Positions 54,834 to 64,000 of a DNA stretch of 64,000 nucleotides are shown here, piece by piece (the first letter of the stretch is position 1; the number at the start of each line of letters is the position of its first letter). Under the pieces are notes generated by a model, which had not been told where the DNA came from, ran no database searches, and was given only the letters and a program-made list of their open reading frames with translations. The position numbers and the translations under genes are program-made. The stretch covers positions 1 through 64,000 of the forward strand of contig CAJNDS010002747.1 of assembly GCA_905221605.1 (NCBI GenBank), read 5' to 3'. The DNA is from Symbiodinium natans. Its lineage: Eukaryota; Sar; Dinophyceae; Suessiales; Symbiodiniaceae.

Positions 54834-55703
54834 ATGCTCAATTTTGATCGAAACTCGGAGAATTTCCGGGCGGCATTAGAGGATCCACAATGCGACGCCT
54901 GCATGGATCGCTTGATCCGGCTGCCCCCTCTCACTTGTGTCACCTGCCTTGTACGTTTCCATGGAACTGAAGAGAAAAGATCGAAACCAGACATGCAGCA
55001 CACAATGTATTCCAAAGGAGATCGACGCTGCACTGCAGCTGTTCTGAAGCGCTGGGGACAGTGAATTCGGCTCAAGTGATACAAGCAAGAGTCTTACATG
55101 CTGACTTGAATCACTTTCGCATCAAGTGTGCAGCAAGCACTGTCAGTGCGGTGGACGCGTAAATTGTTGAGAACCAAATTCTTTTAGGGTGTCCGGTCGC
55201 TCGGCCCGCTAGGCACCCAGGACCCGGCTTTCGAGAGCTGTTCTTGCGAGGCGATTTGTTCAAGTGCGGCGCTGACAGGGTGACGAGAACCGCGCTTAAA
55301 CATCTCAAAACAACGAGCGCCCAAGGGTCAAAAGGAAAAACCTGGGGAAACTCGAGGACTTGGACTGTATCTGGCCAGAGTATCATCGACGCGTTGCATG
55401 GATGTAGAAAAGGCAGATAAAGCAGTTTCGGTTGGAAGTAGAGCTCCAGCAGGATATGTCAGCAACAGAGCTGGACCGGGCCTTGCATGCAAGCGCTGCT
55501 GCCCCGGAACGTCCACTAAGTCATTATGTGTTTTGACGTTTTCAAGTGAACACTGCAAGCATTCACAATTGGAAGCACTTCAGGTGTTGAAGCGAGAAGC
55601 AGCAAAAGAGGCCGAGTACCGAGAAGCGCGTGCAAAGCATGAGGAGGAGGCCCTCAGACCCAGATGCCCAGGAGTTCTGTTCATGTCTCATCGATATCGG
55701 TGA
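54834..55703 (+). CDS. unknown protein with Cys/His cluster and C-terminal coiled coil (3' part)
   Basis: The two last exons are well supported by phase: 55413-55527 (QIKQFRLEVELQQDMSATEL then ERPLSHY) and 55584-55703 (VLKREAAKEAEYREARAKHE, ending HRYR and TGA), separated by a 56-bp GT-AG intron. They encode a charged, helical, probably coiled-coil tail. Upstream, the frame at 54834-54970 contains C-x2-C-x11-C-x2-C-x4-H (CDACMDRL to CVTCLVRFH), resembling the first half of a PHD- or RING-like zinc cluster. Whether that belongs to the same gene is uncertain, and I do not recognise the family. The stop codon lies 38 nt upstream of the DNAAF1 start, with an AG at 55713-55714 between them. Confidence 0.5.
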
Positions 55704-55712
55704 GATCTGGTC

Positions 55713-55714
55713 AG
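55713..55714 (+). promoter_or_regulatory. candidate spliced-leader acceptor (AG) for DNAAF1
   Basis: The only AG that follows a short pyrimidine-containing stretch (CTGGTCAG) between the upstream gene's stop (55701-55703) and the DNAAF1 ATG (55742). Dinoflagellate mRNAs receive a trans-spliced leader at such sites. Positional inference only. Confidence 0.4.
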
Positions 55715-55741
55715 GTACGGCTAGGCTTTGGTGCAACAGAA

Positions 55742-56239
55742 ATGACTAAACAAGAGCTGAAGAAGATCATTGACAGCGCCGGGCTCTTGTGCATGTCGTG
55801 ACGCCTTCCCAATACAGATGTTAGCAGTCTGAAATAAATATCTGGTCCGGCAGGGCCCGAGAGGGGATGGAGGGGGACCGGGCTGGGGTTTCAGGTTAAG
55901 GCGCTTGGCAGGGTTCAAGCCCTTACTTAGCCCAAACCTTACGTAAAACCTTCAAACTTAAACCGAAGAACACTCTAAGACCCTTAAAGAATCAAATGCC
56001 AGAGCCTTAAACCAGAAGCCCTAAACCTGAACCCTCCTTAACCCATAAAACCTAAAACCACCCCACAGCCACACGACGCCGGGGGGGTGGGGGTGGCAAA
56101 ACCATCATGACCCAAAACCCTAGAGCCTAAACCCTAAGACTGAAAAAACTTCAACTTCAAAGCCTTAAGCTTTAAGAAGACATAGCATAATATAATATAA
56201 TATAATATAATATAATATAATATAATATAATTATGTATA

Positions 56240-56296
<57 letters not shown>

Positions 56297-56303
56297 CATA
56301 TAC

Positions 56304-56336
<33 letters not shown>

Positions 56337-56506
56337 CACACATATATATATATGTGTGTGTGTGGTATGTATATATACATATATATAGAATACAATACAT
56401 ATATATATATATATATAGATTCTATATATATATATATGTATATTTTTATATACACATCATCTCTCTCTCCCTATATATACATATATATATATATATAACA
56501 TATATA

Positions 56507-56556
<50 letters not shown>

Positions 56557-56564
56557 CTATTATA

Positions 56565-56602
<38 letters not shown>

Positions 56603-59600
56603 CCCCCCCCCGCCCCCATGAACCGCCACCCTCCCTCCCCCCGCCCCCCGCCGCCCCCCCCCCCCCCCCCGTGTTTAAGCCACGCAAGCTTGCTTCAAAG
56701 CATATGAGTTTCTGGAACCCATCATGCGAGTACCGTGTTTGAAAATGAGTGCAAGCTTGTGTCAAAGCGTATGACCCACAGCATATGAGTTTTGTTTGAC
56801 CCACAGCATATGAGTCTTTTTGTATCTCATCATGCGAGCACATTTTTTGCAAATGGGGGGGGGGGGTGCCCCCCCCCCCCCGACCACCCGATTCTCCCCC
56901 CTCCGCCCTCCGTTTTGAAGCCATGCAAGCTTGCTTCAAAGCATATGAGTTTTTGAAACCCATCATGCGAGCAATGTTTGCAAATGCGGGGGCTGCCCCC
57001 CCCCCCCCCCCCCCCCCCCGCGTTTTAAAGCCCGTGCAAGCTTGTTTCAAAGCAGATGACCCCCAACATATGAGTGTTTTTGAAACCCATCATGCGAGCA
57101 CTGTGTTTGCAAATGGGGGGGGTTGGCGCTGCGCCCCCCCCCCCCCCCCCAAACCCAAACCCCCCCGCTTTAGAACGCCCGCGCAAGATTGTTTCAAAGC
57201 AGATGACCCCAACATATGAGTCTCTTTGAAAACCATCATGTGAGCACCGTTTTTGCAAAAGGGGGGCCCCCAACCCCCCCCCCCCGCTTTTTAAAGCCTG
57301 TGCAAGCTTGTTTCAAAGCAGATGGCCCCCAGCATTTGAGTCTTTTTGAAAGCCATCATGCAAGCACTGTGTTTGCAGGAGACGTTTTGGGCGTCGCTCC
57401 GTTTTTTGGCTTTATGGGTTTTCCGTTGTTTGTTTTGATATTTGATTGGAAAAAACAAGAAAACCTCGAGTTTTTGTTGGTTTTTAAACCACCAGATGGT
57501 GAAAACCAACTCAAACTCCAGGTTTTTTTGGTTTTTCAGCTGAAATTCCAAAAAAACACGAGGGAAAACCAACAAAACCAAAAAAACGCACCGACACCAA
57601 AAACATATCCTTTTTCTTTTTGTTTAAAGTACATAGGAAACCTTCTATTTTCTTTCTGGTGCTATGTAGAACCTCTATTTTCGTTCTAGCAAATCTGTCC
57701 ATATGAAGCTTGTGCTTTTGGCTGGAAAACCTCCATATCCTCTATATTCCATAGTAAAATATTTGTTTTCTCTCTATTCCAATATTTTTTAAGAGGAAAT
57801 TTTGTTGTTTTTGATCCGTTGGTTTTTTTGATCATTAGTTTTTTTGATCCGTCGCCTATGCACCCTGTACGTGCGTGTATATATATATATATTTATTTAT
57901 ATTTATACATACCCACACTGCAGGGGGAGGGGGCGGTGGGGGTAGGGATACAAGGGAGGGTGGGGGGGGGGATACCATGGGGTGGGGGGGGGTGGGCGTG
58001 GCAGCCCTGGACCATACAAATACACATATATATACTTATTTCGGCTTGGCCTTGTTTGTCAGATCTTGAAGCGACAACACTTGGCACTTGCTCATCCGAT
58101 CAATGCTAAGGACCGGCGCATGTATTATCGGTCTGAGGAGTTGAACGACAAGCTTTTCATCCACTACAAGGTGTTCTGGTGAACTTGTCTCCCGTAGGCC
58201 CAAGAAGCACTGAGACTGCCTGCAGGGCTGGAAAGAACTCAAGAATCTCGAGGGCTGGACCGCTTAACCTCGCTTATGCCAAGTTCAAAGAACTGTTCAG
58301 AGAACTTCTGTGGATGCCTGCGGTATCCTGCGGTGCAGGACTGGCCTTCGAGCCTTGTACGCTGAGTGCAATGCGTTCGACCGCATCAGTGGGCTGTCAC
58401 AATGTCGAAACCTCCGCAGCCTGTTTTTGCAGGACACCGCGAGCTGCTACTAAGTTCCTGTGAATTAATTAGTGCGTTCTGCATTCATTATATTTTATCG
58501 ATGCCGCTACCCGCCTTGGCGGGGATGCGGATCAAAAGAATATTTAGGATCAACAAGAATATATTTAGGACCAACAAAATTTTTTTATTTAGGATCAAAA
58601 ATCATCTATTTAGGATCAAGAAATATATAATTGATTCTGTTCTTCCGACGGAGAGAGGAGGGAGGGAGAGAAGGAGGGAGGGAGGGAAGGAGGGAAGGAA
58701 GGAAGGGCGGAAGGACGGCAGGAAGGAAGCAAGGAAGGACGGAAGGAAGCAAGCAAGGAAGCATGCAAGGAAGCAAGGAAGCAAAGAAGGAAGGAAGGAA
58801 GGAAGGAAGGAAGGAAGGAAGGAAGGAAGGAAGAAATCAAAAAAGAATGAAAGAAAAAAAGGAGTGACACAGGAAAGAAAGCAAGGAAGAAGTCGTGCCA
58901 GCTTGCTTCAAAACCCATTATGCGAGCATTGTGTTTGCAAATGGGGGGGGCCCCAACAACCCCCCCAATGTTTAAGTCGCGCCAGCTTGCTTCAAAGCAT
59001 ACGCGTCTTTTGGACGCCTCTGATGCGAGCATTGTGTTCGCAAATGGGGGGGGGGGGCTGCACCTCCCCCAACCCCCCGGCTATATTTTAAGTTGTGCCA
59101 GGTGCTTCAGCATGCTTTCGAAACCCATGATGCGAGCTTGTGTTTGCGCATTGAAGGGGGGGGGGCGCCCACCCCAAACCCCCGCTCTTTTTTAAATCGG
59201 GTGCTGGCTCACAGTATACGTGTTTTTTCGAAACTTCTAATGCCAAGATGCCAGCATTGATTTGCAGCCTCTGGAAACTCGCGCAGAACTGCTGTTTTAT
59301 GCAGTATCCGCAGCCTTTCAGGAAACTCAGAAATGCTGCTATTTTCAGTAGTTCCCGCACAAATGCTGTGTTTTTTCGGTATTTAGAGCTGGCAAACGGC
59401 CAGAAATGCTTCATTTCTGAGCGTTTACAGCCTCCGCTCCGCTCGCAACAGGCCTTGGAAGCCTTCAGTAAAGTGTTTTTTGATCCCAAATAAGTTTGTT
59501 TTTTGATCCGCGTAGAAATAAATTATGTTTTGCTCCCAAATAAGTTTTTTTGATCCCCTACCCGCCTTGGCGGGGGGGTGCCCTACGGTATGGCAAACTG

Positions 59601-61657
59601 GAGAGTGCGAATGTTAGGCTTCAGCCCCCAACGTCACCAATCCCCCCCCCCCCAACCACGACCACCCCCCTGCGACAACCACGCGGCACCCTCCCCCCGC
59701 CCCTTCCAAAGGCACCCCGGTCCTGGTGCAACCCGCTCCCGGACACCTGCCGCCTGAGAATTCCCGTTCCAAGCACAAAAGCATCAAACAAAGTGACGGG
59801 CTTTTGCTACCGCCCGAGGCCTCGGTGGAAATATTCTCGTACATATCATGCTGATCTCGTAGCAGTGGCTTACATCAGCAAATCATTACTGGTGAAGTAG
59901 GCGTGTGTAGGGTCACAGATCACTCACAGGAGAATTGTATTCACAAGTCGCAACCTGAGTACTTCGAGCACATGGACTTCAAGTCTGCGTTGATGATCAT
60001 GGCAGCTGTGCAGTGCAGTACAGTTAGCAAGGATCGAAGGGCTTGAAGCTTGTCCTTTGCTCTGGAATCTGAACTTGAGCAGCAATTTCATCGAACGTGC
60101 GGGTCTAAGCGCAACATCTCAGCCTCCGATGCATTGGTAGATCCTGATTAGTGCAGAGTGTCTGATGCAAGGCATCGAGGGGCTCTCACATCTGAGATCC
60201 TTAAACACCCTCACGATCCAGAAGAACAAAATCGGCTTTGCAGGACTTGCGGGATTTGTATGATGCCTTTCTTATTGGTTTCAGGCTTTTGCGGAATGAA
60301 GATCAGGTGTGGAAGATGTGGTGCACCTAGTGGACACTACCATCTCCACTCTGGATTTGCAAGACAACAAGATCTGGGACCCAGACGTGCTGCCTGAGGC
60401 AGCAGTCGAACATGTAGTGAAGCCGATCTGGAGCTGCCGTTAATCGGCTTCAACATGCAGGTTTTCGCGCGCATGGCGGACCTACGCGTCCTCTACCTCA
60501 AGGGCAATCCTTGCGCCAAGAAGATTCCTAACTATCGCAAAGGGATCACTGCCGTGTGCGAGAACTTGAAGTGACCCCTCGAGTTTCTGCTTGAGCTATT
60601 CCGAGTTGTTCCAACAAGGAGAGTACTTTATTCGCGGGTGCCCTCGAGGTACCTGGATGACCGACCAGTTTTTCCTGAGGCGCGACTGCTACTGCCACCA
60701 CCCAGTGGCCACTGCTTTCCATATAATTTGGGATCGTACTGCTTACTTAGCCCTGGAGGACCGGCGAGCTGCCGATGCGTTCAATCGCGGAGGTTGGATT
60801 CGGTGCACGCAACTCTGCAAGCTCGTAGGCTCCCTGTCGACCCACCTTTGGTTTTTCAAAAGCTGCACATTATTCTGTGACGCTTCCTAGAACCATCAAG
60901 GTAATGCCCCCGTGAATGAATAAGCTAAATTTCTGCTACGGGCAAAAAGACCCCCTTAACGACCGTATATTTCTTGGGTTTTTCTTCTTCGATAGTATAT
61001 TGTATTGTTTTCATTTTTCTTTGCTATTACACCAGAAAGCCTTATTTATTGTATCATATTTAGCTTGCAGTTATGTGATTCAAAGATTAAGCCTTTTCTT
61101 GGTATGTTCACTTGTTTTAAAAAATACTAATGCTCACGCATTAAGGACTCTTGTGAATAAACTTCCCTTAACATTCGCTTCTTTTTTGAGACCTTGAGTT
61201 CTTCTCCCCCATTGATTCTGCTGTTGCGGGACAGGGAAAGTCCTGTGCATTTTTAAGTAGCCTTTGCCAACGCTATCTCGCAGTTCTTTATTGATGAGTT
61301 AGACGGTGATTCTTTCATCCAAGAGTTCACAGACAAGCCACGTGTCAAGACATCGGTTCGGACAGGCCTCGAGGAGGAAAGGGCGGAGCGGCGCAGAATC
61401 AAGGAGGCATGCAGAAAGCCTTTTGGTAGTTTTTGAGCGTGCGTGGGTACCTGATTGGACTCAGCCCTCAGGAAGAAAATGCCAAGCATGAGCGCAACAT
61501 GAAGGCATTCCAGGCATAGACCGTCTGCAACGTGAGATATGGTTTCACCTCCATCCCATGATTTCAGAGGAGATGATTGAAGCTGTTCGTAGAGAGAAGC
61601 GGGAAAGAGATGCCATGAGGGCGGAGGAGCGTCTCATGATCTTGAGAGTCTTGTATA
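55742..61657 (+). CDS. DNAAF1: dynein axonemal assembly factor 1 (LRRC50/ODA7-type), at least 14 exons
   Basis: A cytoplasmic leucine-rich-repeat protein needed to preassemble axonemal dynein arms, as expected in a flagellate. Exons: 55742 to about 55777 ([14 protein letters not shown] donor likely), 58111 (or 58063)-58170, 58226-58257, 58339-58432, 59930-59946, 60032-60096, 60172-60234, 60307-60398, 60461-60570, 60649-60679, 60759-60792, 61366-61406, 61472-61513 and 61570 to about 61657. Joined in phase they match the family throughout: [141 protein letters not shown], then a charged coiled coil ([13 protein letters not shown]). Donors are GT, GC and GA. Exon 1's 3' edge, exon 2's start and everything after 61570 are uncertain; the C-terminus probably continues. 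Confidence 0.9.
55930..56140. repeat. degenerate CCCTAAA-type sequence
   Basis: Loose CCTTAAAC, CCCTAAACC and ACCCTAGAGCC units in the C-strand orientation, in the first DNAAF1 intron. Confidence 0.5.
56186..56598. repeat. AT-rich compound microsatellite, (TATAA)n then (AT)n
   Basis: About ten TATAA pentamers, then nearly 370 bp of alternating AT with a few interruptions, ending at a C run. Frames reading Tyr-Ile are artefacts. It sits in DNAAF1 intron 1. Confidence 0.97.
56675..57390. repeat. intronic repeat family, five copies of a roughly 100-130-bp unit with G and C runs
   Basis: Each copy reads roughly GCAAGCTTGTTTCAAAGCA, then ATGAGT, TTTTGAAACCCATCATG, CGAGCACTGTGTTTGC, and a run of G followed by a run of C. 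Copies start near 56685, 56925, 57035, 57180 and 57298. The paired G and C runs can form hairpins. More copies occur in DNAAF1 intron 4. Confidence 0.85.
58655..58885. repeat. (GGAA)n and related purine-rich microsatellite
   Basis: A polypurine strand of GGGA, GGAA and GGAAGCAA variants, most regular (GGAA)n at 58786-58832. Confidence 0.95.
58890..59230. repeat. three further copies of the intronic repeat family
   Basis: Copies near 58897, 58980 and 59095 with the same order of motifs (CCAGCTTGCTTCAAA, then GCGAGCATTGTGTTTGC, then G run and C run) as in 56675-57390. The family is thus shared by two introns of one gene. Confidence 0.8.
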
Positions 61658-63228
61658 GATTGGTCCTGTTAATTAATATTGTTTGCATGCATGCTCCTGA
61701 CACACATGTCACACACAGCTTTGGGCTTCGGGTCGGTTAAGGCTTATTTAGGGAGATTTCGTTTGGAAGAGTCGGATGCAGTGCAGAGGCCCCCATGCAG
61801 GGGCCTCCAGTGGAGGCCCCTGCGGCATGTCCGCTGAATCCAATAAAAGTATCAAAAAGAGAGGTCGCGACTCGGCCGAGTGTGATTTTCGATTCGTTGC
61901 TCCATTGATTGGTCTGTGTGCGCGAAGCCGCCGCCTGAACATGGCGGTAGCTAGCCGTTGAAGCTGACAGTTCAGTGGAAGCATGGTTGTGACTGACACT
62001 GAACCGGGGACGCCTGGTTCACGCACCCGCGAATCTTGACGTTTCAAGCATGTCAGAAACAGTGTTCGAAAGTCGGAAAACCACCTCAAAGTCCCAAACA
62101 CAATCCTGAACGCTTGCACGCGCCACCTCGGCAGCCGGGCCACTTCCCAGGCCCCAGGAAATTCCATGTCAAAGCAGGTCTAAATCAAATCCCGGAAAAC
62201 TCAGTGGGGTCCCTAAAAGTTTAAGTAAGGTCTTTGAGGGGTTGGTATGCTGATTCAGGGTTCTAGGGGGTGGGGGTGGTGGGGGGGAGGGGGGGTGGCG
62301 CAGGTGGGAGGGGATGAGACCTGGTTTATGCTACCCCCTTTTGTTTCGTCTCTCTTCTCTTGTCAGTTTTTGCCTTGTGCACGTCTTTGCCAAAGTTTGT
62401 GTGAATGTGTGTGGTGCAAGGACAAGTTCACTGACGGCACTGACCCAGTGGTGACGACTGAGCAGCGCATGCAGCAGCAGGCCTTTCCAGACATGCCCAG
62501 ATGCATCAGACAGCACATGGCAAACACGATAGACGGTTTCTGCGCTTACGCATTTCATGTAAATATCGATTCATATAGATTCGGTCGTTGCATATCAACA
62601 TGAGCACAGCTTGATCACGACATGTGTGTGGATCTTGTGTACTGGCCAGACGTTGGTGCAAGCTGCAAAAGCGTGTTGCTGCAGGTTGACAAGTGGAGGG
62701 AGGAGATCACAGCGCAATGCTCCGCACATCGATGTCGAGAAGTTCCATGCTGACATAGTGACATAGTGGTTCACGTGAGGACAACGCTGAAGATCTCAAG
62801 GATGATGCACGTGAGCATGCTGAACGCTGTTTGCAAAGCGAAAGGGAGACAAGGACAGAGTGCGGTGGATCTTGTGGACTCGGTTGACTCCGAGACAAAG
62901 TGGTCAGGAGTGCCGACAGCGATGCAGAATCCAACGAATGTGGAGGCACACCTGGCCACTTCGCATTGAGCTTTGCTACGTGAAGTTTCGTGAACGCGGG
63001 GTGCACTCATGTGCACTCATGTGCACTCTTGTGCACTCTGGGGCACGCTGTGAGGCGAACACCGGGAGCCCCAGACAGAGCCTGAGGCATCGGGGAGCAC
63101 GCGTGGCGAGGACCACAGAAAGCTGGTCTACGAGGCGCGGGGGCCGGCCCGTGCTGCCAGGCCCTAAACTAATCGAGGTGCTAACGTTTAAGCACATTCA
63201 GAACATTAAGAACATCAAGCGTGCAAAG

Positions 63229-63283
63229 ATCTCAGAGGTTTCAGAGATCTCCGAGATCTCCGAGATCTCACAGATCTCAGAGT
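63229..63283. repeat. 9-bp tandem repeat (TCCGAGATC)
   Basis: About five to six imperfect copies. In one + frame they read Ser-Glu-Ile repeats inside a longer open frame (62860-63585) that shows no other protein signal. Confidence 0.8.
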
Positions 63284-63750
63284 CAGAAAACAAGCAATCA
63301 TTTCGTCCAGACCTTGCTTCCAAGAGATTCGCGGATACTCAAGGTCCCTTCAGATTTGGGCTTAGGGTTCGGGAATGTCAAGGATTAAGGACATTTCGGC
63401 TCGGATTCTTGGGGATTGATGGTTTGAGGCTTGGGAAATGCCCGGAGGCCTTGTCTTCCTGTTGGGAGGCCTTCGTACATTCGGCCGGCCGAATTACCGT
63501 GTTTTTTTTGGTACTCTTTGTGTACTCTGAATGTGGCAGATTTCGGGAGCAGCACTTTCAAGAAGCGGTTGGGAGCTGGAGCTAGGCGCGTCGATTTGAT
63601 TGCCTTCGCCTTTGCTCGGCCGACATATGAAATATCAAGTTTCCAAGTCAAAAGTCCGACCCAAAAAACGAAACCTGAAACCTTGGCATCTACAACCTCA
63701 TACCTACCTACAGGTTATGCGGCGGGTTGGGGGGGTGGGTGGCATTGCTG

Positions 63751-63806
63751 AGAGGGGGGGAGAGAGAGTGAGAGAGCGGGAGAGACCGAGAGAGAGAGAG
63801 AGAGTG
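63751..63806. repeat. (GA)n microsatellite
   Basis: GAGAGA-rich polypurine stretch with interruptions. Confidence 0.9.
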
Positions 63807-63974
63807 TGACCGGTTGTACGAGTCGAGGTGTTCGGGGAAAGAGACCCATAACGGCCTGCTTGCCGGCTCTTCGGAGCTAAGTCTCACAACGAAACCGGAC
63901 TGCGTGGCTGGGCGCGCCCAGTGCGCGGGGAGGGGGAGACCCTTCCTCAGGCCCCGTAGAATTGCGGGCACGCG

Positions 63975-64000
63975 GTTCAGGGTTTAGGGTCTATAGGGTA
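63975..64000. repeat. degenerate TTTAGGG sequence at the window edge
   Basis: GTTCAGGGTTTAGGG followed by a broken copy; it continues out of the window. Confidence 0.5.

Larger units (their letters stand above)
58506..59583. mobile_element. candidate foldback/TIR element in DNAAF1 intron 4
   Basis: Both ends carry CTACCCGCCTTGGCGGG. At the left end it is followed by reiterated ATTTAGGATCAA-like units. The right end is preceded by TTTGATCC and CCAAATAAG units, the approximate reverse complement. Between them lie a GGAA tract and three more copies of the repeat family of intron 1. This looks like a non-autonomous element of about 1.08 kb with imperfect inverted ends. No transposase frame and no clear target duplication were seen. 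Confidence 0.45.
61658..64000. other. region downstream of DNAAF1; a few coding-like segments, no assigned gene
   Basis: Two + strand stretches look coding: about 62440-62540 (VVTTEQRMQQQAFPDM) and about 62781-62880 (DNAEDLKDDAREHAERCLQ). Their charged, helical character would suit the C-terminal tail of DNAAF1 or the start of another gene. A G-rich run lies at about 62262-62310. Confidence 0.35.

Noticed and set aside
56231-56707. Tyr/Ile-rich frames on both strands
   Set aside because: Translations of the (AT)n microsatellite.
58366-59091. 241-codon frame rich in Arg, Lys and Glu
   Set aside because: Reads through DNAAF1 exon 4 into the GGAA microsatellite and intronic repeats.

Overview
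This window looks like nuclear DNA of a dinoflagellate, and a Symbiodiniaceae-type genome is plausible. The evidence is in the genes. Conserved proteins are split into tiny exons whose introns start with GC or GA as often as GT, end in AG, and are usually followed by a G. Other dinoflagellate marks are TTTAGGG-type repeats, a PPR gene, a 'CHLCP' CCCH-type zinc finger, long simple repeats and retroelements. No bacterial operons, CRISPR arrays, rRNA or tRNA genes were recognised.

Layout. 1-6.1 kb: no convincing gene. 6.1-7.0 kb: decayed LINE reverse transcriptase (+ strand). 7.3-17.2 kb: a complete Ty1/copia-type LTR retrotransposon on the - strand with two LTRs of about 97% identity, a 5-bp target duplication and one uninterrupted gag-pol frame. 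That frame continues about 650 codons past RNase H into an unrecognised domain. 21.6-28.2 kb: a divergent actin gene rebuilt from 20 exons. 29.6-31.8 kb: microsatellites and a perfect 384-bp duplication. 32-35 kb: anonymous coding-like segments. 37.5-38.4 kb: a single-exon PPR gene. 38.4-48 kb: mostly unassigned, with minisatellites. 48.5-50.2 kb: a spliced RlmJ-family rRNA adenine methyltransferase gene. 51.8 kb: a head-to-head telomere-repeat junction. 53.9-54.0 kb: a zinc-finger gene fragment. 54.8-55.7 kb: the 3' end of an unknown gene. 55.7-61.7 kb: a DNAAF1/LRRC50/ODA7-type dynein-arm assembly factor, at least 14 exons including one of 17 nt, with repeats and a foldback-like element in its introns. 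61.7-64 kb: a few coding-like segments and simple repeats.

All recognised host genes lie on the + strand, which fits the unidirectional gene arrays known from dinoflagellates. The unknown gene at 55.7 kb stops 38 nt before the DNAAF1 start codon, with an AG between them, as expected for a polycistronic array resolved by spliced-leader trans-splicing. The genes share no pathway: cytoskeleton (actin), flagellar dynein assembly (DNAAF1), probable organellar RNA processing (PPR) and rRNA modification (RlmJ-like). Exon boundaries were inferred by eye from protein-family conservation and reading phase. Those with clear homology on both sides are reliable; first exons and 3' ends are not.
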